Origin: Bacillota bacterium
Lineage (GTDB): Bacteria > Bacillota > Clostridia > Oscillospirales > Oscillospiraceae
DNA length: 41,860 nucleotides
Assembly (NCBI GenBank): GCA_029100605.1
Contig: JAQXPK010000099.1
Coordinates: 1 to 41,860, forward strand
Direction: 5' to 3'
A program made the position numbers and the translations under genes. This document shows positions 28,448 to 38,362 of this stretch, piece by piece. The first letter of the stretch is position 1; the number at the start of each line of letters is the position of its first letter. The notes beneath the pieces are model-generated. The model was not told the DNA's origin. It did no database searches and was given only the letters and a program-made list of their open reading frames with translations.

Positions 28448-30775
28448 ATGGGGAAGAAGAGGGAATATCACCGCCTGCGCCTGGACAGCGGACAGCACAG
28501 ACGGATTCTGCTGGTTTCCGCTGTGCTGGGAGGCCTGGCCTTTGTGCCGGTGGCGGTGCGGCTTTACACCCTGATGGTGACGGATTATGACTATTATTCC
28601 AATCTCGCTCTGCGCAACCAGACCCGAACCACCACGGTGAGCGCAGACCGGGGAGATATTTTCGACCGGAACATGAATCTCCTCGCCACCTCCGTCAGTG
28701 TGGAGAATGTGTATCTGGATCCTCATGAGCTGAAGCAGTCCAAGGCGGACATCGAAGCGGTGTCCCAGGTGCTGGGAAGCATCCTGGATGAGGACCCTGC
28801 CTGGATTGCCCAGCAGGCGGCGGACACCCGGAAGCGCTACAAACAGGTGGGGAAGGGCATCGACGAGGAAACCGCCGGAAAAATCCGGGACTATATGAAC
28901 GAAAGCGGCGTATCCGGCATCCACCTGGAGCCGACCTCCCAGCGAACCTACCCCTGCGGCACCCTCGCCGCCCAGGTCGTCGGTTTTACCAACGCCTCCA
29001 ACGAGGGCTGCGAGGGGGTGGAGGCGGCCTACAACAGCTTTCTCGCCGGCAGCACCGGGCGGGTGATTACAACGAAGGGCAACAACGAGATGGATATGCC
29101 CTTTTCCTATGAGAACTACGTCTCCTCCCGGCAGGGGGACAGTGTGATTCTGACACTGGATACCACGGTTCAGGCCTGCCTGGAAAAGCAGCTTTCCGCC
29201 GCCATCGATCGCTACGACGTGCAAAACGGCGCCTTCGGTCTGGTGATGAACTGTAAGACGGGAGAAATTCTCGCCATGGCGACCCTGGGCAGCTACGACC
29301 CAAACAACTACCTGGAAATCGCCGACCCGGAGACGGCGGCGCAGCTGGAGGAAATGAAAGCGGCCTACCTTGTTCAGGCGGAGGGAAGCGAAGCCTATGC
29401 ATCGGGGGAGCAGGCCTATCAGCAGGCGCTTTCCGCCGCCCGGCTGAAGCAGTGGCGAAACCGGTGCATTTCCGACGGCTATGAGCCGGGTTCCACCTTC
29501 AAGGTGCTGACCATGTCGGCGGCGTTGGACTGCGGCGCCATCGACCTGAATACCTCCTTCCACTGCTCCGGCTCGGAGCAGATTCCGGGTCGCGCCCAGC
29601 GGCTGCACTGCTGGCGCTCTACCGGCCACGGCGCGGAAAAGACGCCCCAGGCATTGCAAAATTCCTGCAACATCGCCTTTGCCCACATCGCCCTGAAGCT
29701 GGGCGGGGAGCGATTTTACGAGTATGTGGAGAAATTCGGAATACTGGAAAAAACCGGGATTGATCTGTCGGGGGAGAGCAAGGGCGTGTTCTTTGACAAG
29801 GCTCTCGTCACCGATACGAACAAGTGGGGCACAGCCAGCCTGACCTCCGGCTCCTTCGGGCAGACCTTCAAGATTACGCCCTTGCAGCTGGTGCGGGCGA
29901 TTGCTTCGGTGGTCAACGGCGGGGAGCTGATGGAGCCGTACATCGTATCCGAAATTCTGGACGCTGACGGCAATACGGTCATGAAGGCCGAGCCGACGGT
30001 GGTGCGCAGAACCATTCAGCCGGAGACCTCCGACACCATGCGAACCCTGATCCGATCCGTGGTTACGGAGGGAACGGCAAAAAACGCCAAGGTTGCGGGC
30101 TTTTCCATCGGCGGAAAGACCGGAACCAGCGAAAAAATTGACGTATTTGACGAGAACGGTCAGCGGGTTCAGGATAAAATCGTGTCTTTTGTGGGGATTG
30201 CGCCCATGGAAGATCCGGAGTATATTGTATTGGCGGCGTTGGACACCCCTTCCCGGACAACGGGAATCTATATTTCCGGCGGCGTCATGGCAGCGCCCAC
30301 GGTGGGGGCGATCATGGCGGACATCCTGCCCTACCTGGGGGTGGAGCGAACCTTTTCGGAGGATGACATCGCCGGAAAGGAAATCGTCATGGCGGATTAC
30401 ACCGGCATGACGGAAAAAGAGGCGCTGACGCTTTTGAAGCAGGAATCCTTGACGGCGGTGGTGTCCGGAACGGCGGAAACGGTGACGGGGCAGCTTCCCG
30501 CCCCTGGGCAGACCGTTCCCGGGGGCAGCCGGGTTCTGCTGTTCTTCGGGCAGACCCCGGAAGCGGAATCGGTAAAGGTTCCGGATTTCGCGGGTATGAA
30601 CCGCCAGCAGGCCAGCGATGCCGCCGGCGCGCTGGGACTGTACATTCTGGTAACCGGAAACGATGAAGTTTCCCCCAACGTCACCGTGACGGCGCAAAGC
30701 GAAGCGAAGGATACCCTGGTTCCCGCGGGAACTACCATTACCCTGAAATTTACGGATACCACAGCCAGAGACTGA
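28448..30775 (+). CDS. Division-type class B penicillin-binding protein with PASTA domains
   Basis: This 775-residue transpeptidase has an N-terminal membrane anchor (~20-42), a dimerisation region (VSADRGDIFDRN, then RTYPCGTLAAQVVGF), and a catalytic domain with STFK (S349), SCN (406-408) and KTGT (557-560). Two C-terminal PASTA domains (~642-705 and ~708-770) follow. PASTA domains bind wall fragments and are typical of SpoVD and Gram-positive PBP2x-type enzymes. As the only PBP between ftsL and murE it may serve vegetative division, spore cortex or both; SpoVD versus FtsI cannot be settled by sequence alone. Confidence 0.93.
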   Translation: MGKKREYHRLRLDSGQHRRILLVSAVLGGLAFVPVAVRLYTLMVTDYDYYSNLALRNQTRTTTVSADRGDIFDRNMNLLATSVSVENVYLDPHELKQSKADIEAVSQVLGSILDEDPAWIAQQAADTRKRYKQVGKGIDEETAGKIRDYMNESGVSGIHLEPTSQRTYPCGTLAAQVVGFTNASNEGCEGVEAAYNSFLAGSTGRVITTKGNNEMDMPFSYENYVSSRQGDSVILTLDTTVQACLEKQLSAAIDRYDVQNGAFGLVMNCKTGEILAMATLGSYDPNNYLEIADPETAAQLEEMKAAYLVQAEGSEAYASGEQAYQQALSAARLKQWRNRCISDGYEPGSTFKVLTMSAALDCGAIDLNTSFHCSGSEQIPGRAQRLHCWRSTGHGAEKTPQALQNSCNIAFAHIALKLGGERFYEYVEKFGILEKTGIDLSGESKGVFFDKALVTDTNKWGTASLTSGSFGQTFKITPLQLVRAIASVVNGGELMEPYIVSEILDADGNTVMKAEPTVVRRTIQPETSDTMRTLIRSVVTEGTAKNAKVAGFSIGGKTGTSEKIDVFDENGQRVQDKIVSFVGIAPMEDPEYIVLAALDTPSRTTGIYISGGVMAAPTVGAIMADILPYLGVERTFSEDDIAGKEIVMADYTGMTEKEALTLLKQESLTAVVSGTAETVTGQLPAPGQTVPGGSRVLLFFGQTPEAESVKVPDFAGMNRQQASDAAGALGLYILVTGNDEVSPNVTVTAQSEAKDTLVPAGTTITLKFTDTTARD

Positions 30776-30807
30776 TTTCCCATTTCCAACCCAAACGGAG
30801 GACGCAT

Positions 30808-32268
30808 ATGAAGCTGAAGGAACTTTTGGAGGGCATTTCCGTTGTGGAATGCACCGCCGACCTGGAACTGGAGATTCGGGAGATTTTCTACGATTCCCGG
30901 AAGGTGACTCCCGGCAGTCTGTTTGTCGCCGTGTCCGGCTTCGCCGCCGACGGCAACCGGTTTATCCCCATGGCTATGGACAAAGGCGCGGCGGCGGTGG
31001 TTACGGCAAAAAAGCCGGAGACAGCGGTTCCCTACATTCTGGTGGAATCCGATCGGCTGGCGCTGGCGCTGCTGGGGTGCAATTACTTTCACCATCCGGC
31101 GCGGAGCATGACCATGATCGGCATTACCGGCACCAACGGCAAGACCTCCTCTACACTGCTGCTCAAGCAGGTATTGGAAAAATGCCTGGGGGCGAAGGTG
31201 GGCCTGATTGGCACCATGGCAAACATGATTGGCTCCCAAACCATTCCTACGGAACGAACCACCCCGGAGAGCTTTGAGCTGCAGGCGCTGTTTGCCAGAA
31301 TGCGGGATGCCGGGTGCACCCACGTGGTGATGGAGGTTTCCAGCCACGCCATCACCCTGGAACGAATTGGCGGAATCCGGTTTGACGTTGCCGCCTTTAC
31401 CAACCTGACCGAGGATCATCTGGACTTTCACAAGACCATGGATGCCTACTGCGGCGCTAAGGCGGAGCTGTTCCGCCGGTGTGACAAGGCCGTGGTCAAT
31501 GTGGACGACGCCTATGCCCACCGGATTGTGTCGGCGGCGAACTGCCCGGTGCTGACCACCGCCGTGGAAAAAACGGCGGATCTCCGGGGGGAAGACCTGA
31601 CGCTGTTTTCCGAAGGGGTATCCTTTACCGCCGTGTCAGGGGCTCAAAAAGCGGCGGTGTCCCTGCCCATTCCCGGCAGGTTCACGGTATACAACGCCCT
31701 GACGGTGCTGGGTATTGCCCTGCAGCTGGGTATTCCCCTGGCGGAAAGCGCCGAAGCGCTGAAAACCGTCAGCGGCGTGAAGGGACGGGTGGAGGTGGTT
31801 CCCACGCCGGGGATGCCCTACAGCGTTCTCATTGACTACGCCCACACCCCCGACGGGCTGGAGAAGGTTCTTTCCGCCGTGCGGGATTTCTGCAAGGGCA
31901 GGGTTATCGTGGTGTTCGGCTGCGGCGGCGACCGGGATCCCATGAAGCGTCCCATCATGGGACATATCGGCGTGAAGCTGTCGGACTACGCCGTCATCAC
32001 CTCCGACAATCCCCGCACGGAAGATCCCATGGCGATTATCCGGGACATTCTGAAAGGGGTAAAACAGGAAGACGGGGAATATATTGTTATGGAAGACCGG
32101 CGCAAAGCCATTCGATATGCTATGGACATTGGGAAAAAAGATGATATAATTATTCTGGCAGGGAAGGGCCACGAGACCTATCAGGACATCGGCGGGCAGA
32201 AGCGCCATCTGGATGAACGGGAGGAGGTCGCTGCCCACCTGCGGGAATTGAGGAAAACAAATGGGTAA
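30808..32268 (+). CDS. murE: UDP-MurNAc-tripeptide synthetase (probable meso-DAP-adding)
   Basis: This 486-residue Mur ligase has an N-terminal UDP-binding domain, ATP-binding ITGTNGKTSSTLLL near 105-118, the carbamylated-Lys region and a C-terminal domain with DNPR at 400-403. The DNPR motif marks meso-diaminopimelate specificity; L-lysine enzymes differ here. The ligase adds the third stem amino acid to UDP-MurNAc-L-Ala-D-Glu. The end overlaps murF by 8 nt. ATG 30808 follows GGAGGACG. Confidence 0.96.
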   Translation: MKLKELLEGISVVECTADLELEIREIFYDSRKVTPGSLFVAVSGFAADGNRFIPMAMDKGAAAVVTAKKPETAVPYILVESDRLALALLGCNYFHHPARSMTMIGITGTNGKTSSTLLLKQVLEKCLGAKVGLIGTMANMIGSQTIPTERTTPESFELQALFARMRDAGCTHVVMEVSSHAITLERIGGIRFDVAAFTNLTEDHLDFHKTMDAYCGAKAELFRRCDKAVVNVDDAYAHRIVSAANCPVLTTAVEKTADLRGEDLTLFSEGVSFTAVSGAQKAAVSLPIPGRFTVYNALTVLGIALQLGIPLAESAEALKTVSGVKGRVEVVPTPGMPYSVLIDYAHTPDGLEKVLSAVRDFCKGRVIVVFGCGGDRDPMKRPIMGHIGVKLSDYAVITSDNPRTEDPMAIIRDILKGVKQEDGEYIVMEDRRKAIRYAMDIGKKDDIIILAGKGHETYQDIGGQKRHLDEREEVAAHLRELRKTNG

Positions 32269-33619
32269 GTTAACGCTGAAACAAGCTGCCGCGTGGTGCG
32301 GCGGAACCGTGGAAGAAAAATACGCGGACGTGGAATTTCTCGGCGCCGGCAACGACACCCGGGTATTGCAGCCGGGACAGCTGTTCATTGTGCTCCAGGG
32401 CGCTCGGGATGGTCATGACTTCATTCCGAGAGCCATGGAGCGGGGGGCAGCCGCCGTGCTGTGCAGCCGCAAGGTGGGAGACTTTCCCGCCATCTACGTG
32501 GAGGATCCCCGGATCGCGCTGGGGCAGATCGCCCGGGAGGAGCTGAAGCGCATCGGTGCGAAGGTAGTGGCGGTCACCGGCTCCGTGGGTAAGAGCACCA
32601 CCAAGGAGATGGTCGCCGCCGTGCTGGAGCAGTCCTTTTTGACCAGCAGGACGCCGGCAAACCACAATAACGACATCGGAATGCCCATGGCGGTGCTTGC
32701 CATGCCGGAAAACACCGAGGTTGCCGTGCTGGAAATGGGAATGAACCATTTCGGCGAGATCTCCTACCTGTCCCGGATCGCGTGCCCGGATGTGGCGGTG
32801 ATCGTCAACATCGGCACAGCCCATATCGAATTTCTGGGCACCCAGGAGGGCATCCGGCAGGCGAAGATGGAGATCGTGGAGGGAATGCCCCCGGAGGGGA
32901 AGCTGTTGCTCAACGGCGACGATCTGCTTCTGAGAAACCTGGACAGAGAGCCGCAGCAGCGGATTACATACTTCGGTTCCTCCGAAGGCTGCGCCGTTCG
33001 GGCCGCAGACGTTTCCCAGGAGGGAGACTACCTGTGCTTCCGCGTGGAGGCCGGTCGCCTGTCCTTCCCGGTGCGGATGCTGCTGGAGGGCGAGCATTTT
33101 GTCACCGACGCTTTGGCGGCGGTGACTGTGGGACTGAATATGGGCGTGCCGCCGGAGAAAATTCAGGCGGGACTGGCTCAGTTCCGCAATATTTCCGGAC
33201 GGCAGGAAATTCTGCAGGTCGGAGGCATGACCATCATCAAGGACTGCTACAACGCCGGCCCCGAATCCATGGCGGCGGCGTTGGCGGTTCTCGGAAAGAA
33301 GCCCGGGCGGCGCATTGCCGTACTGGGGGACATGCTGGAGCTGGGCGACTGCACCCAGGCGGAGCACTACCGGGTGGGCCGGATCGCCGCCGAAAAGGCA
33401 GATTACGTCTTTGCCTTCGGCCCCAATTCCCGGCGGATCATCAGCGGAACCATCACCGGCGGTATGCCGGAGAGCCGGGGAAGAGCCTTTACCGACCGGG
33501 AGGAACTGGTTGCCGCCCTGCGCCGCACCGCCAAGCCCGGTGACGTACTGCTGTTTAAGGCCAGCCGGGGCATCCATTTGGAGCAGGTGCTGGACGCCTT
33601 CCTGGGCGAAGAGAAATAA
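32261..33619 (+). CDS. murF: UDP-MurNAc-tripeptide:D-Ala-D-Ala ligase
   Basis: This 452-residue Mur ligase shows an N-terminal domain with DTRVLQPGQLFIVLQGARDG, ATP-binding VTGSVGKSTTKEM near 107, NHNNDIGMPMAVL and a C-terminal VLGDMLELGD motif characteristic of MurF. It adds D-Ala-D-Ala to the UDP-MurNAc tripeptide made by MurE and feeds MraY. ATG 32261 lies inside the murE end, with GAGGAAAAC upstream; overlap implies coupling. Confidence 0.96.
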   Translation: MGKLTLKQAAAWCGGTVEEKYADVEFLGAGNDTRVLQPGQLFIVLQGARDGHDFIPRAMERGAAAVLCSRKVGDFPAIYVEDPRIALGQIAREELKRIGAKVVAVTGSVGKSTTKEMVAAVLEQSFLTSRTPANHNNDIGMPMAVLAMPENTEVAVLEMGMNHFGEISYLSRIACPDVAVIVNIGTAHIEFLGTQEGIRQAKMEIVEGMPPEGKLLLNGDDLLLRNLDREPQQRITYFGSSEGCAVRAADVSQEGDYLCFRVEAGRLSFPVRMLLEGEHFVTDALAAVTVGLNMGVPPEKIQAGLAQFRNISGRQEILQVGGMTIIKDCYNAGPESMAAALAVLGKKPGRRIAVLGDMLELGDCTQAEHYRVGRIAAEKADYVFAFGPNSRRIISGTITGGMPESRGRAFTDREELVAALRRTAKPGDVLLFKASRGIHLEQVLDAFLGEEK

Positions 33620-33633
33620 CGGAGGAAGAAGTC

Positions 33634-34611
33634 ATGATCAGAATTTGGATAACGGCTGCGGCGGGTTGCGCCCTTACCGGCGCCATTGGGTATTTGCTGC
33701 TGCCGGTGCTGCGGGCGCTGAAGGCCGGACAGTCCATCCGGGAGATCGGCCCCACCTGGCACAACAGCAAGGCGGGCACCCCCATGATGGGCGGGCTGAT
33801 GTTCATTTTCGCGGCGATCTTGTGCGTGGTGGGAAACCTTCCCTCCATGGCGGATCACTCCGTGATATATGTGCTGATTCTGGCGCTGTGTTTTGGCCTC
33901 ATCGGCTTTCTGGACGACTTTACCAAAATTAAATTCCACCGGAATCTGGGATTGACCACCCTGCAGAAGGCCATGCTGCAAATGGCGGTATCGGCGCTGT
34001 TCCTGTACGCGATGTACCGCTCCGGCTTTATGAATACCCACGTGTACATTCCCTTCTTCAATGTCAGCTTCCAGATGCACCCCATTGTGTATATCTTCTT
34101 CGCCATGTTCGTCATGGTGGGCACCGTCAACTCGGTGAACCTTACCGACGGCGTGGACGGCCTGTGCGGCAGCGTCACATTGCCGGTCATGGTGTTCTTC
34201 ACCGCTGCGTCGGTTGCCCTGGGAAAGTACGAGCTGGCGGTGCTGCCCGCGTCTTTGGCGGGCGGACTGATCGCTTACCTTTTTTACAACTGGCACCCGG
34301 CGAAGGTTTTTATGGGCGATACCGGGTCGCTGTTTCTGGGGGGCGTGGTCTGTGCCATGGCCTTTGCCCTGGAAATGCCTCTTATTTTGATTCTGGTGGG
34401 CTTTGTATACGTCTGCGAGGCCATGTCCGACATTCTGCAGGTGGGCTATTTCAAGGCGACCCACGGAAAGCGCCTCTTTAAGATGGCACCCATCCACCAC
34501 CATTTCGAGATGTGCGGCTGGAAGGAAGAGAAGATCGTGCTGACCTTTGCCGGTGTTTCGGCGGTGATGTGCCTGATTGCCTGGGTGGGCATTTCCGGAC
34601 TGATCGGCTGA
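33634..34611 (+). CDS. mraY: Phospho-MurNAc-pentapeptide transferase
   Basis: This 325-residue integral membrane enzyme has about ten helices. It makes lipid I from UDP-MurNAc-pentapeptide and undecaprenyl phosphate. Key parts are HNSKAGTPMMGGLMF, FLDDFTK with the Asp pair (D94, D95), NSVNLTDGVDGLCG, FMGDTGSLFLGG and APIHHHFE. All catalytic Asp and His residues expected for MraY are present. In the usual cluster murD would follow; here ftsW begins only 39 nt downstream. Confidence 0.97.
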   Translation: MIRIWITAAAGCALTGAIGYLLLPVLRALKAGQSIREIGPTWHNSKAGTPMMGGLMFIFAAILCVVGNLPSMADHSVIYVLILALCFGLIGFLDDFTKIKFHRNLGLTTLQKAMLQMAVSALFLYAMYRSGFMNTHVYIPFFNVSFQMHPIVYIFFAMFVMVGTVNSVNLTDGVDGLCGSVTLPVMVFFTAASVALGKYELAVLPASLAGGLIAYLFYNWHPAKVFMGDTGSLFLGGVVCAMAFALEMPLILILVGFVYVCEAMSDILQVGYFKATHGKRLFKMAPIHHHFEMCGWKEEKIVLTFAGVSAVMCLIAWVGISGLIG

Positions 34612-34650
34612 TTGTGTGCGTTTCTATCCGTCCCTGAAAGGAAGTAGCTT

Positions 34651-35817
34651 ATGGCGTTGGAGCGGAATCTCCATGCCAAAGAGAACCGCCGTCCGGGGCT
34701 TGCCCGGACGGGGGAGAGCGTTGATTATCCCTTCCTGCTGCTGGTGCTGACGCTGCTGATCGTAGGCCTTGCCATGCTGTACTCGGCAAGCTATGCTCAG
34801 AGCGAGTACGACACCGGCTACGAGATTTCTACAAAATATTTGCAGAAACAGGCGGTTTGCGCCGCTATCGGCCTGGCGGCTATGGCTGCGTTCAGCCGGA
34901 TCCCGGCAAACGTCTGGTACCGCTTCGCCTGGCCTCTGTATGCTTTGAGCATTGTCCTGCTTCTCAGTGTACTGGTGGTGGGAGAGGAGGTCAACGGGGC
35001 GCGGCGCTGGATCAATCTGGCGGGGATTCAGTTTCAGCCCTCGGAAATTGCCAAGTTCACCATGATCGTCCTCTTCGCCCGATTGACCCGCTTGTTCGGG
35101 CAGGACGCCAAGACCTTTCGCTACGGCGTGCTGGGGTTCGGCGCGGCTCTGCTGGGCATTCTGGTGCCGCTGGCGCTGGAAAAGCACCTCTCCGCCATCA
35201 TGCTCATGGGCATGGTCGCCGTTGTGATGATGTTCGTGGCAGGCACCCGTGCCCGGTGGCTGCTGGCGGGCGCGGGAGCCGCCGCCGTGTTTCTGGTGGT
35301 TTACGTCAGCTTTATGGGCTATGCCGGGGATCGGATCACCGCCTGGCGGCACCCAGAGCTGGATCCCGGGGACACCGGCTATCAGATTTTGCAGTCACTG
35401 TACGCCATCGGCTCCGGCGGCCTGTTCGGGCTGGGCTATGGAAAGTCCCGGCAGAAGTATTTGTATCTACCTTTTCAATATAACGACTATATCTTCGCGG
35501 TGATCTGCGAGGAGCTGGGACTGGTGGGGGCGCTTGCCATTGTGGTGCTGTTTGCCGCCACCATCGCCCGGGGCTACTGGATCGCTCTTAACGCCCGGGA
35601 CCGGTTTTCCACGGTTCTGGCTGCGGGCTTGGTGACCCTCATCGCCGTGCAGACCATTTTGAATCTGTGCGTGGTGACCAACCTGCTCCCCTCCACCGGC
35701 ATCGCCCTGCCGTTCTTCTCCTACGGCGGTACGGCGCTGGCGGTGAATCTGGGGGAAATGGGCATTGTCCTGAGTATTTCCCGAGGACGAAACCGAAGAA
35801 AAATACAGGAGGCATAA
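34651..35817 (+). CDS. ftsW: FtsW septal peptidoglycan polymerase (SEDS)
   Basis: This 388-residue SEDS protein has about ten membrane helices after a ~22-residue cytoplasmic start. Motifs include GARRWINLAGIQFQPSEIAKF, LEKHLSAIMLM, YQILQSLYAIGSGGLFGLGYG, YNDYIFAVICEELGLVGAL and NLLPSTGIALPFFSYGGTAL. It polymerises glycan strands with the class B PBP encoded upstream. Its direct placement after mraY, without murD, is unusual. murG begins 3 nt after its stop. Confidence 0.96.
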   Translation: MALERNLHAKENRRPGLARTGESVDYPFLLLVLTLLIVGLAMLYSASYAQSEYDTGYEISTKYLQKQAVCAAIGLAAMAAFSRIPANVWYRFAWPLYALSIVLLLSVLVVGEEVNGARRWINLAGIQFQPSEIAKFTMIVLFARLTRLFGQDAKTFRYGVLGFGAALLGILVPLALEKHLSAIMLMGMVAVVMMFVAGTRARWLLAGAGAAAVFLVVYVSFMGYAGDRITAWRHPELDPGDTGYQILQSLYAIGSGGLFGLGYGKSRQKYLYLPFQYNDYIFAVICEELGLVGALAIVVLFAATIARGYWIALNARDRFSTVLAAGLVTLIAVQTILNLCVVTNLLPSTGIALPFFSYGGTALAVNLGEMGIVLSISRGRNRRKIQEA

Positions 35818-35820
35818 CCT

Positions 35821-36942
35821 ATGAATCTGATTTTTACCTGCGGCGGCACGGCTGGGCATATCAACCCCGCCATCGCGGTTGCCAATATGATGAAGGAGCG
35901 CCATCCCGACTGCCGGATCCTGTTCATTGGCGCCAAGGGACACATGGAGGAGACTCTGGTGCCCCAGGCGGGGTACGACTTAACGTGCCTGGCGGGCTCC
36001 GGCCTCAGCCGGGGAAAAAACCTGGCGGCGGTGAAGCAGAACCTTCACGCGGTGAAGTGCGTTCTGGACGGCGTGAAGGCCTGCAAGAAGATTTTCCGGG
36101 AATTCCAGCCCGACGTGGTCATTGGCACCGGCGGCTATGCCAGCTATCCGGCGCTCCGGGCCGCCCAGTCCATGGGCATTCCCACCTGCGTCCATGAGAG
36201 CAACGCCGTTCCCGGCGTCACCACCCGTATGGCGGCGAGCAAGGCCAGCCGGGTGCTGGTGGCCTTTGAAGAAAGCGTTCAATACTACCGCCACCCGGAG
36301 AAGGTGGAGGTGGTGGGTATGCCCGTCCGGAAGGAATTCATTTTTGATACCAAGGAGCAGGCACGGAAGGAACTGGGGCTGGAGGGAGCCATCGTGGTCT
36401 CCGCCTTCGGCAGTCAGGGTGCCAAGGTGATGAACGAGACCATCGCTGACATGATGGTGCTGGAGCAGGCGGACGGCTTCCCCTTCCACCATATCCACGC
36501 CACCGGCAGCTTTGGAAAGGAATGGATGCCCCAACGGGTGAAGGCGGGCGGCGTGGACTGGGAGCATTGCTCCGCTCTGGACATCCGGGAGTATATCTAC
36601 GATATGCCCCGGGTCATGGCGGCGGCGGATCTGGTCATTGGACGGGCGGGCAGCGCCACCTGCAATGAGATCGGCGCTTCCGGTACCCCCTGCATTCTCA
36701 TTCCGTCCCCCAATGTGACCAACAACCACCAGGAGAAAAACGCCCGAGTGCTGGAAGCGGGGGGCGGCGCGGTGGTGCTGCTGGAAAAGGACTGCACGCC
36801 CCGGAAGCTGTACGAGCTGATTCAATCCCTGCTGGCGGACGAGGAGGGGCGGAAGCAGATGTCCCGGAAGCTCCACGCCATGGTTCGCCTGGACTCCGCG
36901 GAGAAGATCTGCGGCATTGTGGAGAAGCTCAGCAAACGATAA
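35821..36942 (+). CDS. murG: UDP-GlcNAc:lipid I N-acetylglucosaminyltransferase
   Basis: This 373-residue GT-B glycosyltransferase makes lipid II. It has the N-terminal glycine-rich FTCGGTAGHINPAIAVA loop, GTGGYASYPALRAAQ, HESNAVPGVTTR, and the C-terminal GRAGSATCNEIGASGTPCILIP UDP-GlcNAc site. ATG 35821 lies 3 nt after ftsW with AGGAGG in its last codons. It completes the precursor pathway begun by murE, murF and mraY. Confidence 0.96.
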   Translation: MNLIFTCGGTAGHINPAIAVANMMKERHPDCRILFIGAKGHMEETLVPQAGYDLTCLAGSGLSRGKNLAAVKQNLHAVKCVLDGVKACKKIFREFQPDVVIGTGGYASYPALRAAQSMGIPTCVHESNAVPGVTTRMAASKASRVLVAFEESVQYYRHPEKVEVVGMPVRKEFIFDTKEQARKELGLEGAIVVSAFGSQGAKVMNETIADMMVLEQADGFPFHHIHATGSFGKEWMPQRVKAGGVDWEHCSALDIREYIYDMPRVMAAADLVIGRAGSATCNEIGASGTPCILIPSPNVTNNHQEKNARVLEAGGGAVVLLEKDCTPRKLYELIQSLLADEEGRKQMSRKLHAMVRLDSAEKICGIVEKLSKR

Positions 36943-36963
36943 CCCGTCCCCAGGAGGAACACT

Positions 36964-38352
36964 ATGGATACAACGAAAGAAAGCCGGGATACCGCCGAAA
37001 AGCGTCGAGCCCAGCCCGGGCAGCGGCAGGATACCTCCCGGCGCAACGGCGACGCTTCTCAGCAGCGGCAGAACCGGTCCGCAGAGCAGACAGACCGCCG
37101 TCCACGCGGCTCTGAGCAGACGGCTCAGAACCCCAGACCGCGGCAGCAGGACGCGCCGGAGCGGCGTGAACGTTCCCAGGAGCGAAGATCCGCCCAGACC
37201 CGGAAGACGTCCGGCGCAGGTCAGAGCGCTCCGTCACGCCGGGAGACAGAGCCGGGAAAGACGGCGGGCAGGCCCCGAACTGGCGGTCAGAAGCCGCCGC
37301 AGACCCGGCAGCGCAGCGCCTCGGAGCCGGCTGCCCGGCAGCGGAAAAGCACCGCCTCCCGCCGCCCGGTTCAGGACGACGTTCCCGACCGGAAGCGCGC
37401 CTACGGCAACAGCAAGCCCAAAAAGAAGTCCGCGCTTACCATGGCGTCGGAGGCGTTCTCCGCCGCGAAGCAGAAGCGCGCGTCCCGGTCATCTGCCACA
37501 GGCAGAAAAAAGAAGCGGGCATCCGCGCCCACCCCGGCGGTGATTTATACCCAACCGCTGCCCTTCAACCGGGACCGGCTGATTGTCCAGCTGCTCACCG
37601 TCACGGCGGTGGTGCTGGCTATTGTGATGGGACTTTCGGTATTTTTCAAGGTGGAGACCATTACGGTCACCGGCGCGGACACCTACAGCCCCTGGGCGGT
37701 TCGGGAGGCCTCGGGCATTTCGGAAGGGGACAACTTGCTGACCTTCAGCAAAATCCGTGCCGCCAGTCAGATCATGGCAAATCTGCCCTACGTCAAGGGG
37801 GTGCGGATTGGTATAAAATTACCAGATACGGTCAATATTATGATCGAGGAAGAGAGCGTGGTCTACGCCATCAAATCCGGTGACGGGCAGTGGTGGCTGA
37901 TGGATTCCAATGGACGGGTGGTGGAGCAGGGCAATAACGCCAAGGCTGCCGCCTGTACCCAGGTGCTGGGAGTGACTCTGGACAATCCTGTCCCCAACGA
38001 GCAGGGAATCGCCACCGAGATCACCCCCACCGAGACCAACGAGCTGGGAGAAGTGATTCCTGTCACCACAACCGGCGCCCAGCGGCTCACCGCCGCACTG
38101 CAGATTCTCAGAGCGCTGGAGGACAACGATATTGTGGGCGATGCTGCCAGCGTGGACGTGACCAGCGCGGAGGACATTATTTTGTGGTACGGCACCCGCT
38201 ACCAGGTCAACCTGGGGGACAGCACCCGCCTGGACTACAAAGTCGCCTGTATGAACGATGCCATTCTGCAGATGAGCGATTACCAGAGCGGCGTTCTGGA
38301 CATCAGCTTCACCATCTGGCCCAACCAGGTGGGGTATACCCCGTTTGGATAA
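36964..38352 (+). CDS. ftsQ: FtsQ/DivIB division protein with long disordered N-terminus
   Basis: This 462-residue bitopic protein has an unusually long, charged and low-complexity cytoplasmic part (~1-200) rich in R, Q, S, E and K, one membrane helix (~204-225), then a POTRA domain (FFKVETITVTGADTYSPWAV) and a beta domain (WWLMDSNGRVVEQ). It stabilises the FtsL-containing septal complex. The N-terminal extension is several times longer than in model bacteria and is probably intrinsically disordered. ATG 36964 follows AGGAGG. Confidence 0.88.
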   Translation: MDTTKESRDTAEKRRAQPGQRQDTSRRNGDASQQRQNRSAEQTDRRPRGSEQTAQNPRPRQQDAPERRERSQERRSAQTRKTSGAGQSAPSRRETEPGKTAGRPRTGGQKPPQTRQRSASEPAARQRKSTASRRPVQDDVPDRKRAYGNSKPKKKSALTMASEAFSAAKQKRASRSSATGRKKKRASAPTPAVIYTQPLPFNRDRLIVQLLTVTAVVLAIVMGLSVFFKVETITVTGADTYSPWAVREASGISEGDNLLTFSKIRAASQIMANLPYVKGVRIGIKLPDTVNIMIEEESVVYAIKSGDGQWWLMDSNGRVVEQGNNAKAAACTQVLGVTLDNPVPNEQGIATEITPTETNELGEVIPVTTTGAQRLTAALQILRALEDNDIVGDAASVDVTSAEDIILWYGTRYQVNLGDSTRLDYKVACMNDAILQMSDYQSGVLDISFTIWPNQVGYTPFG

Positions 38353-38362
38353 GAGCGCAAAC

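Noticed and set aside
28271-30697. 808-residue reverse-strand frame opposite the PBP gene
   Set aside because: Antisense shadow in GC-rich DNA; the + strand protein has every catalytic PBP motif.
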